Source: Thalassobacillus devorans MSP14
Lineage (GTDB): Bacteria; Bacillota; Bacilli; Bacillales; Halobacillaceae
Reading direction: 5' to 3'
Assembly (NCBI RefSeq): GCF_000496835.1
Contig: NZ_KI543237.1
Span: forward strand, 576,364-640,363
DNA: 64,000 bases
This document shows positions 35,535 through 44,220 of this stretch, one piece after another. The notes under the pieces were generated by a model. That model was given only the letters and a program-made list of their open reading frames with translations, had not been told where the DNA came from and ran no database searches. Numbering within the stretch: position 1 is the first letter of the stretch; every line of letters begins with the position of its first letter. Both the position numbers and the translations under genes were made by a program.

Positions 35535-36665
35535 ATGAATATCGACAAACGTATTTTAGAGTTAAGAAACCACCTGGAACAAGAGGGAATGAATGCCGCG
35601 ATAATTACGTTACCTGATCATCAGTATTACTTAACAGGATTCAAGGCACTTATTTACTCCAGACCGATATACTTGGTTGTTGATTTCAAAAAAAGCACTC
35701 TGATTGTTCCAGGGTTGGAAGAACTGCATGCGGTTCAAGAAGCGCAGGTTGATGAAGTAAAGGTTTATTATGAACACCCGCTGGAAGAACAAACCAATCA
35801 TATGAACCTGGTAAAAGAAGTTTTATCTCGTTATTCGTCGGGATCAAAAATTGGCATGGATTTCGCCAGTGCACCAACGAGTTTATCTCAATTCACCGCT
35901 GACTTAGGTTATTCATTATCAGATATTAGTCAACAACTGGTTCGTATGCGCTACATTAAGAGTGAAGAAGAAATTGATATGATGAAAAAGGCCGGGCAAT
36001 TAGTGAACCTTGGAGTGCAAACATCCATCGAAGCCTGTAGAGCGGGGATAAGTGAATTACAAATGGACGCTGAAGGAAACAAGGCCATCTATCAGGCAGC
36101 ATCCCAGGAACATCCGGATGCAACTTTAGAACTCATTGTTATGTCACCTTCTGGAAAAGTAAGGACAACTTTACCTCACATTTTCTCCAACACCAGGCAA
36201 GTGAAAAATGGTGAAAGCATCATACACAGTCGTCAAGTCGCACTAAATGGTTATCGAGCAGAACTGGAACGAACCATTTTTGTAGGACACCCCTCCGAAG
36301 AACAAAGAAAACTCTTCGACCTGGCTACTGAGGCTCAACTAAAAGCTTTGGAATTCATACGTCCAGGTGTGAAGGCAAGCGAAGTCGATCAAGTCGCCAG
36401 AGATATGATTCAAAAAGCTGGTGTAGACCAATATGCCGTTCATCGAGTCGGCCATGGGTTAGGGATTTCTGCACATGAAGAGCCCTATATCCGTTTTGAC
36501 AATGACCTTGTATTGGAAGAAGGAATGGTGTTCTGTATCGAGCCCGGAATTTATATTCCGGAGTTAGGCGGTTTTAGACATTCGGACACTGTGGTGCTAA
36601 GGAAAAATGGCGCAGAACAAATTACATCCTATCCTAAGACGTTAAATGAGCTTGTGTTACAATAG
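35535..36665 (+). CDS. M24-family hydrolase lacking metal ligands (creatinase/ectoine-hydrolase-like)
   Basis: A 376-residue pita-bread-fold protein of peptidase family M24B. True Xaa-Pro peptidases carry a DxG...DITRT metal site. Here the equivalent stretch is HSRQVALNGYRAELERT, so both aspartates are replaced. The later ligands are also altered: GHGLG and IEPG remain, but the final Glu motif is GFRHSD. The ALERT-like ELERT matches metal-free creatinases, in which that Glu is catalytic. The start at 35535 has GGAGGTAG upstream; an ATG at 35520 overlaps this binding site. It follows the symporter directly. It may hydrolyse a C-N bond in creatine, ectoine or similar; the exact reaction is not determinable. 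Confidence 0.78.
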   Translation: MNIDKRILELRNHLEQEGMNAAIITLPDHQYYLTGFKALIYSRPIYLVVDFKKSTLIVPGLEELHAVQEAQVDEVKVYYEHPLEEQTNHMNLVKEVLSRYSSGSKIGMDFASAPTSLSQFTADLGYSLSDISQQLVRMRYIKSEEEIDMMKKAGQLVNLGVQTSIEACRAGISELQMDAEGNKAIYQAASQEHPDATLELIVMSPSGKVRTTLPHIFSNTRQVKNGESIIHSRQVALNGYRAELERTIFVGHPSEEQRKLFDLATEAQLKALEFIRPGVKASEVDQVARDMIQKAGVDQYAVHRVGHGLGISAHEEPYIRFDNDLVLEEGMVFCIEPGIYIPELGGFRHSDTVVLRKNGAEQITSYPKTLNELVLQ

Positions 36666-36724
36666 AATTTTTGTTCAGTTGGAAAAATGTTATCAGGTTG
36701 TAATCTATTGTCTTCTTAAGCCAG

Positions 36725-36759
36725 AACCCCACAAACGTATCATCAACGTTTGTGGGGTT
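36725..36759 (+). terminator. Intrinsic terminator of the marR-symporter-M24 operon
   Basis: AACCCCACAAACG and CGTTTGTGGGGTT form a 13-base stem with a 9-base loop, followed by TCTTG and a T-rich run, about 60 bases after the M24 stop. The rest of 36666-36867 shows no gene. Confidence 0.85.
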
Positions 36760-36867
36760 TCTTGTATCTCCTTTTAAGTCCCTATCTAAACATAATATTA
36801 AAACATGGATTTCACTTTTTTCAGAATAACAACATCATATAATCTATAGAATCTATTAAATTTAAGT

Positions 36868-37122
36868 CTAACCTTTTAAAAAAAGTAAAACGTCCCCTCT
36901 TATTACTTCGTCCCCACTTGCTACATTCAGGCTATCAATTAAACTGCTTACCCCAGTTGCCAGATACTCCAGGGTACCTTTATCATTAATGATCGCTAAT
37001 AAATGCTGTCCTTCTATAATCATTTCTCCCTCTTTAACCCTTATTTCTTCTACCTTGCCATAAATCGGACTTGTTACAATTTCTTCTTTCCCCCATTTAT
37101 GGGGGATTATTTCATGGATCAT
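36868..37122 (-). CDS. Small stand-alone lipoyl/biotinyl-like domain protein
   Basis: An 84-residue protein that is essentially a single lipoyl-type beta-barrel: SPIYGKVEEIRVKEGEMI, then LLAIINDKGTLEYLATGV, then LNVASGDEVIRGDVLLFL. Lys48 in NDKG aligns with the lipoyl-lysine of the ETDKA motif, rather than with the MKM of biotin carriers. No acyltransferase or decarboxylase partner is encoded nearby. It begins a minus-strand run of small genes near glutamate dehydrogenase. Lipoylation is a prediction. The 37123-37357 gap upstream has no recognisable gene. Confidence 0.65.
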   Translation of the reverse strand: MIHEIIPHKWGKEEIVTSPIYGKVEEIRVKEGEMIIEGQHLLAIINDKGTLEYLATGVSSLIDSLNVASGDEVIRGDVLLFLKG

Positions 37123-37357
37123 TATTCAGCGCTCCCTTTAATTTCCAAAATTTACTATCAGAAAATTAATAAGACAAAATTTCTAATTTCATAAGATCCA
37201 CTTGTCTATTTTCTATCTATTCCTTCCTGGTTAGGTTCTTTCATGGAAGATTTTCTTTCTTTATTTTTAACCTGACACAATTTACATTCTTCACAACTTG
37301 GAGTATCACAAATAATCTTCCCCTCCTTATTTAACTTTTCTTTCAGTATAAAGACTA

Positions 37358-37681
37358 CTACTGTTCTTCTTTAATTTGTTTATAATGGAGATAAAGATCC
37401 TTACACGCAGCAGCAAGAGCATTGGTAGCTTTACCCCTATAGTATTTATGAATATCTTCTATGGATCCTTCAATACCATCCTTTAAGCTGACTCCTTTTA
37501 GTAACGAGCCCATAAAATCCCGTCCATGTGTTGTGGCTAATGTGCAAGAAGCTTCTAAAATCACTCCGTATTTTTTATCCACTTCAGCTGTAATTGTTAA
37601 AGTTTCAAATACACTCTTTGCAGCCATGCCTTGCGGTAGCTTGGAATGTCCAGCAAGGAACATAATTTTAGAGTTAATCAT
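37358..37681 (-). CDS. DUF3870 domain-containing protein
   Basis: A 107-residue protein matching the DUF3870 pattern: FLAGHSKLPQGMAAKSVFE at the start, DKKYGVILEASCTLATTHGRDF in the middle (cut here to VILEASCTLATTHGRDF) and a KYYRGKATNALAAACKDLY tail. Function is unknown. An AGGAGGGGAG site precedes the ATG at 37681. It lies 44 bases after the next small gene and is probably in the same transcript as it and glutamate dehydrogenase. Confidence 0.75.
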   Translation of the reverse strand: MINSKIMFLAGHSKLPQGMAAKSVFETLTITAEVDKKYGVILEASCTLATTHGRDFMGSLLKGVSLKDGIEGSIEDIHKYYRGKATNALAAACKDLYLHYKQIKEEQ

Positions 37682-37725
37682 TCCTCTCCCCTCCTATTTG
37701 CAACTTCATATTACATGTGTCATGA

Positions 37726-38019
37726 TTAATAATCTTCCAATGAGGGATGCATAGGTTGTAAAATTGACCTAAAAAAGCCCTTTAAAATATCTATATCTTC
37801 TAGATACACCCCCAATTTTTCAGACCAGTACGTCTCATCATTAATATCTTCCTTAGACATTAATAACAGCACTTGATTTTGCAAGGAAAATACCAGACTT
37901 TTCCCCAAAAACTGTCTTGAACGAACCACACCGATATCATAGCGCCTGTCGTTAGAAACAATGCCTGTATACCTCACCTCTTGTTCTTCTACTTCTTCAA
38001 ATAAATATTCCAGTTCCAT
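37726..38019 (-). CDS. Small conserved protein, DUF3055-like
   Basis: A 97-residue acidic, soluble protein. The segment VRYTGIVSNDRRYDIGVV followed by FLGKSLVFSLQNQVLLLM resembles the DUF3055 family of Firmicutes (R-F/Y-x-G, RYD-hydrophobic, FGKPLV), but I cannot confirm this without a search. GGGAGG precedes the ATG at 38019, 17 bases after the glutamate dehydrogenase stop, so it is co-transcribed with that gene. Function unknown. Confidence 0.6.
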   Translation of the reverse strand: MELEYLFEEVEEQEVRYTGIVSNDRRYDIGVVRSRQFLGKSLVFSLQNQVLLLMSKEDINDETYWSEKLGVYLEDIDILKGFFRSILQPMHPSLEDY

Positions 38020-38036
38020 TTACTCAGCCTCCCTAT

Positions 38037-39320
38037 TCAATCGATCCATCCTCTAAAACGCGCAGCTTCTGCAATCTTTTTAACGCCAACTATATACGCT
38101 GCGGCTTTCATATCTACTCTGTAGCGTTTACTAGTTTCATATACATTCTTAAAACTGCCTTGGATTTTTTCTTTTAACCTCTGATCAACAAGTTCTTCAT
38201 CCCAGTAATACCCTTGATTATTTTGACACCACTCAAAATAGGAAACGATTACACCCCCGGCATTAGCTACTACATCTGGTACAATCAGGGTACCTTTCTT
38301 TTGTAGAATCTTGGAGGCTTCTCTTGTGACTGGCCCATTAGCTGCTTCAATAATGATATCTGCATGCAGACGATTTACATTTTCTATTGTGATCTGTCCA
38401 CCTATGGCGGCAGGAATTAGTACATCACATTCTTTTTCCAGTAACTCTTTGTTTGTGATTGTATTTCGATAAAGGTTACTGATCGTACCAAAAGAATCTC
38501 TCTTTCCCATTAAATAAGGAATATCAATCCCTCTTTCATCATAAATAGCCCCCAGAACATCAGAAACGCCAATTATTTTAGCCCCTTGTTCATATAAAAA
38601 GTTTGCTAAATAACTCCCCACATTTCCAAACCCTTGAATGATAATTTTCATCTGATCTACTGGAATGTTCTTTAGTTCACTCACTAATTGCAGTGTATAA
38701 AGGACTCCTTTTGCAGTTGCAGTTTCTCTGCCATATGAACCACCTAAGACAATTGGTTTACCGGTAATAAAACCGGGAGAATCAAACTCGCGAATGCGGC
38801 TGTATTCGTCCATCATCCACGCCATCACTTGTGAATTCGTGTACATATCAGGAGCAGGAATATCCTTTGTAGGGCCAACTACTTGACTAATTGCTCTTAC
38901 ATACCCTCTACTTAACCGTTCTAATTCTTCAAAGCTTAATTCCCGGGGATTACAAACCACACCTCCTTTACCTCCCCCATAAGGTAAGTCATTAATTCCG
39001 CATTTCAAGCTCATCCACCCAGATAATGCCTTCACTTCGTCAGGAGTAACTTCTGGATGAAAACGAATCCCTCCCTTAGTAGGGCCTATAACATCATTGT
39101 GTTGGGAGCGATACCCTGTGAATATCTTTATATCTCCGTTATCCATTCGGACGGGAATTTGCACACTCAAAAAACGAACTGGTTCCTTTAATAGTTCATA
39201 TGCGGACTGTGTATAATTCAATTTACTTACGGATTCTCTTAAAATTTGTTGAAACTCTTCTAACGGACTCAAGGGAGTATTTGCATGACTTGTACGAACT
39301 TCCTGTTTAACACTAATCAT
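38037..39320 (-). CDS. NAD-type glutamate dehydrogenase (GudB/RocG-like)
   Basis: Oxidatively deaminates glutamate to 2-oxoglutarate and ammonia. The 427-residue length equals that of Bacillus GudB/RocG. The substrate-binding region shows KGGIRFHPEVTPDEVKAL and MSLKCGINDLPYGGGKGGV with catalytic Lys, and the Rossmann fold has IIQGFGNVGSYLA near 222. The ATG at 39320 with AGGAGATGG upstream is chosen; an in-frame start at 39386 lacks a site and overlaps the leader. It has a long leader with a terminator hairpin and a copy of the MocR-type motif upstream. Related Glu/Leu/Phe/Val dehydrogenases are possible but less likely. Confidence 0.88.
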   Translation of the reverse strand: MISVKQEVRTSHANTPLSPLEEFQQILRESVSKLNYTQSAYELLKEPVRFLSVQIPVRMDNGDIKIFTGYRSQHNDVIGPTKGGIRFHPEVTPDEVKALSGWMSLKCGINDLPYGGGKGGVVCNPRELSFEELERLSRGYVRAISQVVGPTKDIPAPDMYTNSQVMAWMMDEYSRIREFDSPGFITGKPIVLGGSYGRETATAKGVLYTLQLVSELKNIPVDQMKIIIQGFGNVGSYLANFLYEQGAKIIGVSDVLGAIYDERGIDIPYLMGKRDSFGTISNLYRNTITNKELLEKECDVLIPAAIGGQITIENVNRLHADIIIEAANGPVTREASKILQKKGTLIVPDVVANAGGVIVSYFEWCQNNQGYYWDEELVDQRLKEKIQGSFKNVYETSKRYRVDMKAAAYIVGVKKIAEAARFRGWID

Positions 39321-39421
39321 ATTCACACCATCTCCTTTTGGCATTTCCCATATTTTGATTGGTATTGGATGGAATTTTCCAGACAATACACATATAGCTG
39401 AACGTCTTCAGTAAACAAAAA

Positions 39422-39465
39422 GCCAGTTGCACCTGCCACCTTTTCGGCAATTAGGTACAACTGGC
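39422..39465 (-). terminator. Hairpin terminator or attenuator in the glutamate dehydrogenase leader
   Basis: GCCAGTTGTACCT and AGGTGCAACTGGC flank an inner GCC/GGC stem with GAAAA loop, and TTTTTG follows on the minus strand. It stands about 100 bases before the gdh start and about 265 beyond the aldehyde dehydrogenase stop, so it is either the end of the upstream operon or an attenuator for gdh. Confidence 0.7.
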
Positions 39466-39515
39466 GATAATCTAGATTATTCTCCGTGTTAAACGAAGTA
39501 TTTAGATTTACTCAG

Positions 39516-39548
39516 TCAACATATAGTTTTACTGAACTGTTTAATCAT
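39516..39548 (-). CDS. Possible leader peptide (10 codons) upstream of glutamate dehydrogenase
   Basis: ATG at 39548 preceded by AGGAG at eight bases encodes MIKQFSKTIC and a TGA. It lies between the MocR-type motif and the terminator hairpin on the gdh strand, the usual position of a leader peptide. The coding evidence is only the ribosome binding site and position. The 39321-39729 interval holds in addition a perfect palindrome ATAATCTAGATTAT at 39467-39480. Confidence 0.3.
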   Translation of the reverse strand: MIKQFSKTIC

Positions 39549-39648
39549 GATCACTGCTCCTGAAAGGGGTTATCTATCTGGAAGTGAATGATTAAAGATT
39601 CTTTAGTTAACGCTTTACTTTTTTGTCTTTATTAAGCATACAACACGA

Positions 39649-39694
39649 TTGACACCCTTAAAAGTTACAGTTTTAAATTATTTGACAGGGTCAG
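39649..39694 (-). promoter_or_regulatory. MocR-type motif copy A, upstream of glutamate dehydrogenase
   Basis: Shares with copies B (42663-42707) and C (48538-48592) the pattern CCCTTA, four A's, ACAGTTT, an A/T-rich spacer, and GACAGGGTCAG. A TATGCT sequence at 39635-39640 (minus) is a possible -10 for transcription towards gdh. The most diverged of the three copies. Confidence 0.5.
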
Positions 39695-39729
39695 CTTTAA
39701 AAAACGTGTTCAAAGTAGTATATCTGTTT

Positions 39730-41181
39730 CTATAGGTTATTAGAAATTGAAATTGTTTTAAATGCGGTGAAAAATTCTTTGGCAGCTTGTCCCTGCTCCC
39801 GGGTCCCGGAACTTGACTCCTTCATTCCGCCAAATGGTGCTTGAGGTTCTGCTCCTCCTGTTTCTCCATTAATTTGTACCATTCCAGCTTCACTGTTTTT
39901 TATAAAGTGAAAGGTTGTTTCTAAATTATTAGTAAACAGGGAAGCACTTAATCCATACTTAGTGTCATTTGCTTGTTTTAACGCTTCTTCATAACTATTT
40001 ACTCTTATTAAAGACAAGACAGGACCAAATATTTCTTCCTGTGCAATAGTCATGCTATTCGTTACTTGATCAAATAGGGTGGGTTCAATAAAGCAACCAC
40101 GTTCATATGGATCGTTTTCTAACAGGTTTCCTCCGTGTAAAAGGTTAGCTCCCTCTGAAACCCCTTTATCAATATAGTTCTTTACCGTTTCCAATTGTTT
40201 GCTGGACGCTAAAGGACCCATATCCACATTATCTTCCATTCCATTACCGATTTTAATTTTTTTAAAGTGATTTAATAGCTGGGATTTAAATTCTTCATAA
40301 ATGGATTCATGGATAAACGCCCTGCTAGTAGCTGTACAACGTTGCCCTGTTTGCTTCATCGCTCCATCAAATACGAGCCTGGCCGCCAATTCCAAATCAG
40401 CGTCTTCCAGTACAATTGCTGGATTTTTACCTCCGAGCTCCAGCTGATACTTTTTGTTCAAACCAGCTGCTTTTTCAGCGATAGTCCGTCCTACTTTATT
40501 TGAACCTGTAAATGTTATGGCTGAGGTATCCGGATCTGTAACGATAGCGTCACCTACAGAAGGACCTCCATGTACCACGTTAATAACACCTTTGGGTAAC
40601 CCTGCTTGTTCAAAGCACTGAACTATTCTGGTAGCTGCAATGCTGGTCAATTCCGACGGCTTCCAAACAATGGTATTTCCGTATATTAATGCAGGTGCTA
40701 TTTTCCATATCGGAATAGCTACTGGAAAATTCCATGGAGATATTACACCCACCACACCTAGAGGAACACGTATGCTATATAGGGTATTATTTGGATTTAT
40801 CGATGGAAGCATTTCACCAACATCACGCATTCCCTCTTGGGCATAATAGCGTAGAATGGTTACACTCCTGAGGACCTCGCCTTTTGTTTCAGCTAATCTT
40901 TTTCCCATCTCTTTGGTGCACGTTTCTGCTATATCATCGCAATTTTTTTCAAGCACATTTGCAACTTCTTGTAGAAACGATCCCCTTTCAACTGGTGATG
41001 AATTTTTCCACTTTCCAAACGCTGTCTTGGCACTTTTTACAGCCTCTCTGACTTGGATCTCTGTTGCAATATCCACTTCGCCCAATTTTTGCTGTTTGTT
41101 TGCCGGGTTATTTACACTGAAGTTTTTCCCCGAGCCTGAATGAACCCATTGTCCATTGATGAAATTTTTATATCGCTGCAT
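39730..41181 (-). CDS. Aldehyde dehydrogenase family protein (semialdehyde dehydrogenase-like)
   Basis: NAD(P)-dependent oxidation of an aldehyde, probably the semialdehyde made by the aminotransferase encoded upstream. The 483-residue chain has SPWNFPVAIPIWKIAPAL near 147, FTGSNKVGRTIAE near 222, the general-base Glu in LELGGKNPA near 255 and catalytic Cys in GQRCTATSRA near 290. The ATG at 41181 with AAAGGAG fits family N-termini; an in-frame ATG at 41208 overlaps the aminotransferase stop. Chemistry resembles GabD/aldehyde-succinate routes; the precise substrate is unknown. It is co-transcribed with the aminotransferase gene. Confidence 0.88.
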   Translation of the reverse strand: MQRYKNFINGQWVHSGSGKNFSVNNPANKQQKLGEVDIATEIQVREAVKSAKTAFGKWKNSSPVERGSFLQEVANVLEKNCDDIAETCTKEMGKRLAETKGEVLRSVTILRYYAQEGMRDVGEMLPSINPNNTLYSIRVPLGVVGVISPWNFPVAIPIWKIAPALIYGNTIVWKPSELTSIAATRIVQCFEQAGLPKGVINVVHGGPSVGDAIVTDPDTSAITFTGSNKVGRTIAEKAAGLNKKYQLELGGKNPAIVLEDADLELAARLVFDGAMKQTGQRCTATSRAFIHESIYEEFKSQLLNHFKKIKIGNGMEDNVDMGPLASSKQLETVKNYIDKGVSEGANLLHGGNLLENDPYERGCFIEPTLFDQVTNSMTIAQEEIFGPVLSLIRVNSYEEALKQANDTKYGLSASLFTNNLETTFHFIKNSEAGMVQINGETGGAEPQAPFGGMKESSSGTREQGQAAKEFFTAFKTISISNNL

Positions 41182-41204
41182 CGTGAATCTAACTCCTTTA
41201 CTAA

Positions 41205-42548
41205 TCATCTATCCTTCAAGTATATTTCAAATGCTTCTTCTAAAATGGAAAATCCTTTTTCTAATAATTCGTTATCAATATTAACCGGAGGTAAGAATCT
41301 TAGAACATTGCCATAAATCCCCGCACTCAAGATAAACAATCCGTGTTGCCAGCAATATTTGACAATCTTTCCCGGTAGTTCACTCTCAGGTTCTTTCGTT
41401 TGTCTATCTTTCACTAATTCCATTGCACACATCGGACCGAGCCCCCGCACTTCTCCGATCACCTTATATTTTTCTTTCATTTGAATAAATTTCGTTTGCA
41501 TTTTCTCGCCCAACTCTTCACTTTTGCTCACCAATCGTTCTTCTTCGATTACATCTAATACTGCTAGAGCTGCTGCACAGGAGAACGGACTTCCTCCAAG
41601 CGTTCCTCCCAGCTGACCTGCTTCTGGAGCATCCATGATTTCAGCTCTGCCGGTTACTGCACTCAAGGGCATTCCAGCAGCCAATGATTTTGACATGGTT
41701 ATTAAGTCTGGAGCGATATCAAAATGTTCCATGGCAAATAACTTACCTGTTCTGCAAAAACCTGTTTGAATTTCATCAGCAATGAATAATATATTATTTT
41801 CCTCGCAAATCTTTTTAATTCCCCGAACAAAATACTTAGATGGCAGGATAAAGCCGCCTTCCCCTTGCACGGGTTCCATTATAACTGCTCCTATCTCATC
41901 CACAGAGGCCTCTGAAAGGAAGAAATCTTTAAATCTATCAAGCATAATGTCGTCTATTTCTCTAGTATCAAGATTACTTTCTGAACGATAGTAATAAGGA
42001 TATGGCAATTTATACGTGGAATTCGCGAATGGTCCAAAGCCATATTTAAAAGGTTTTACCTTACTTGTTAACGACATGGTTAGTAGGGTTCGCCCATGGT
42101 ATCCACGATTAAATGAAATAACACCTGGTTTTCCTGTAAATTTACGTGCGATCTTTATTGCATTTTCAACTGCTTCTGCGCCACTGTTCAGAAATAAGGT
42201 CTTCTTTTCAAATGAACCTGGCGTTAAATCGTTTAGTCGCTCAGCTAACTCAACGTAATCCTCATAGGGGGCGACGTGAAAACATGTATGAATAAACTTG
42301 GAAGATTGTTCATTTATCGCTGCAATCACTTTTGGGTGAGAGTGGCCGATATTTTGGACCCCGATTCCCCCGGCAAAATCGATATAATCATTTCCATCAA
42401 CATCCGTTACTGTGGCCCCTTCCGCTTTATTTACATAGACTTCTGTCACATGGTAAGGCCCTCTTGGAACCGCCTTATTTCTTCGCTCATGTAATGACAT
42501 AGATTTTGTCCCCGGTATTTTACTCGTTTCTTGTTTCATTTTCGGCAT
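41205..42548 (-). CDS. Class III PLP aminotransferase (GABA/4-aminobutyrate aminotransferase-like)
   Basis: Transfers the omega-amino group of a substrate such as GABA, beta-alanine or a diamine to 2-oxoglutarate. The 447-residue protein has the class III signature LFIADEIQTGFCRTGKLF near 225 and the PLP lysine in ITMSKSLAAGMPLSA near 262. GAEAVENAIKIARKFTGK near 110 and GGFILPSKYF are further features. The start at 42548 has GGGGAGG upstream; an in-frame start at 42593 lacks one. Together with the downstream aldehyde dehydrogenase and glutamate dehydrogenase it forms a route that would feed nitrogen into glutamate and the carbon into central metabolism. Confidence 0.88.
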   Translation of the reverse strand: MPKMKQETSKIPGTKSMSLHERRNKAVPRGPYHVTEVYVNKAEGATVTDVDGNDYIDFAGGIGVQNIGHSHPKVIAAINEQSSKFIHTCFHVAPYEDYVELAERLNDLTPGSFEKKTLFLNSGAEAVENAIKIARKFTGKPGVISFNRGYHGRTLLTMSLTSKVKPFKYGFGPFANSTYKLPYPYYYRSESNLDTREIDDIMLDRFKDFFLSEASVDEIGAVIMEPVQGEGGFILPSKYFVRGIKKICEENNILFIADEIQTGFCRTGKLFAMEHFDIAPDLITMSKSLAAGMPLSAVTGRAEIMDAPEAGQLGGTLGGSPFSCAAALAVLDVIEEERLVSKSEELGEKMQTKFIQMKEKYKVIGEVRGLGPMCAMELVKDRQTKEPESELPGKIVKYCWQHGLFILSAGIYGNVLRFLPPVNIDNELLEKGFSILEEAFEIYLKDR

Positions 42549-42642
42549 TTGTATTCCTCCCCTATTCGTCAAAAATTCCATTTTCAAAAGCAAAATGACA
42601 TTTTAAATATTAGAATATTGCAAATGTTATTAATCTTGTTAT

Positions 42643-42707
42643 ATTATAGACTAAATAACTTTTGACCCTTAGAAAAGTGACAGTTTATAAAAAATCGACA
42701 AGGTCAG
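42643..42707. promoter_or_regulatory. Divergent promoters and MocR-type motif copy B
   Basis: On the plus strand TTGACC (42662), a 17-base spacer and TTATAA form the mocR promoter, and the motif (42663-42707) covers it. On the minus strand TATAAT at 42648-42643 serves the aminotransferase operon, with no good -35, and the motif lies directly upstream, as expected for MocR activation plus autorepression. The ends are TGACC and GGTCA in inverted orientation about 36 bases apart. Confidence 0.65.
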
Positions 42708-42726
42708 ATTATGAGGTGAGTATAAA

Positions 42727-44130
42727 TTGTTAGAAATAACACCGCTTTTAGAAGAAAGATCGGGTACCTCTTTGTATATTCAGCTTTATGAATATTTGAA
42801 AGATGAAATTAAGTCAGGCAACATACCTGCAGAAACCCGTTTACCTTCCATCCGTAAGTTGTCTACTTATCTGAACCTAAGTAAAAATACTGTAGAAAAA
42901 GCTTATGACCAATTAGTCAGTGAAGGGTATTTGGAGAGCAGGCCAAGAAGCGGTATATATGTATTGGAATTAGAAAAAGAAGTAATTGCTCTTAAACCAA
43001 AACCAGTGTTACAACCTCAATCTAAAAAAAAGAAACCAGAAATCAAGTATGATTTTCGATTTGGTAACATCGATACCGGTCATTTTCCTTTTTCTACATG
43101 GAGAAAATTGACAAATCAATGCTTATATCCCGACCAAAAAGAACTTTTTTCATATGGTGACCACCAAGGTGAGTATGAATTACGCAAGGAAATTAAAGAA
43201 TATCTTTACTACTCCCGCGGAGTAGTGTGTGTTCCAGAGCAAATTATAATCGGCGCTGGAATTCAACAGTCATTAAGCTTACTTTTTCAAATCATGCAGT
43301 TTTTCAATCAAACAGTAGCAGTTGAAGACCCAGGATATGATGGTGCGAAATCTATATTCATGAACCACGGCTGTACCATTGACCCCATTCCTTTAGATTC
43401 AGAAGGGATCAATATTGAAAGTTTATATCAAAGTCAAGCAAAAGTTGTATATGTAACACCTTCTCACCAATTTCCTTATGGGATGATCATGCCCTATAAC
43501 AAGAGAGTGCAACTATTAAGATGGGCGGAAGAGAATAATGCACTGATTATAGAAGATGATTATGATAGTGAATTCCGTTATGCTGGAAAGCCCATCCCAT
43601 CACTGCAAGGATTAGGTAAAACTAATAAGGTAATCTACCTTGGTACATTTTCAAAGTCACTTATTCCCTCTCTACGTATTAGTTACATGGTTTTACCTAC
43701 ATTTTTAATGGAGAAATATGAACAACACTTCCAATCCTATCAACAGCCAGTTTCACGTATACACCAAAAAACGCTGCATTCATTTATGAAAGAAGGCTAC
43801 TGGGAGCGTCATATCCGTAAGATGCGAACTACTTATCAAAAAAAACAGCATACATTGATTTCTGTTATAAGAGAGCGTTTTAAAAATAATGTTGAAATCA
43901 TCGGGAATGGAGCGGGGTTACATATCTTACTGCGAGTTTATACCAATCACACAGAAGAAGAGCTATTAGACATAGCTGAGAGGAATAAAGTGAAAGTCTA
44001 CCCCATATCAAAATTTTGGACCCGTAAGAATGTAAGTGGATTTCCTATCATTCAAATCGGGTTTGGTGGCTTAAGCGAAAAAGAAATTTTAAAAGGGATT
44101 AAAATTCTTGAGAGAGCCTGGTTTGGTTAA
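42727..44130 (+). CDS. MocR/GabR-family PLP-dependent transcriptional regulator
   Basis: A 467-residue fusion of a GntR winged helix (about residues 12-78: LYEYLKDEIKSGNIPAETRLPSIRKLS, seen here as IPAETRLPSIRKLS, then LSKNTVEKAYDQL) with a class I aminotransferase fold. The PLP lysine is in GTFSKSLIPSLRIS near 310. Such proteins sense an amine or amino acid as a PLP imine. The TTG start at 42727 follows GAGGTGAG. It diverges from the aminotransferase operon and shares its promoter region, so it likely controls that operon and, given the shared motif, glutamate dehydrogenase and hyuAB. Confidence 0.9.
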   Translation: MLEITPLLEERSGTSLYIQLYEYLKDEIKSGNIPAETRLPSIRKLSTYLNLSKNTVEKAYDQLVSEGYLESRPRSGIYVLELEKEVIALKPKPVLQPQSKKKKPEIKYDFRFGNIDTGHFPFSTWRKLTNQCLYPDQKELFSYGDHQGEYELRKEIKEYLYYSRGVVCVPEQIIIGAGIQQSLSLLFQIMQFFNQTVAVEDPGYDGAKSIFMNHGCTIDPIPLDSEGINIESLYQSQAKVVYVTPSHQFPYGMIMPYNKRVQLLRWAEENNALIIEDDYDSEFRYAGKPIPSLQGLGKTNKVIYLGTFSKSLIPSLRISYMVLPTFLMEKYEQHFQSYQQPVSRIHQKTLHSFMKEGYWERHIRKMRTTYQKKQHTLISVIRERFKNNVEIIGNGAGLHILLRVYTNHTEEELLDIAERNKVKVYPISKFWTRKNVSGFPIIQIGFGGLSEKEILKGIKILERAWFG

Positions 44131-44220
44131 ATCTATATGAAAGTATCAAAATTACAAATGTTCTGAGACATACGCTTATTAATTTTAGAGAAATATTGAA
44201 TTTTCACGGTTAATAAAAAT

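Noticed and set aside
35535-36665. Plain annotation as Xaa-Pro aminopeptidase/dipeptidase
   Set aside because: The dinuclear metal ligands of M24 peptidases are replaced, so a peptidase function is not supported by the motifs.
36868-37122. Small protein as a biotin carboxyl carrier protein
   Set aside because: The MKM biotinylation motif is absent; the lysine context NDKG fits a lipoyl domain better, and no carboxylase gene is adjacent.
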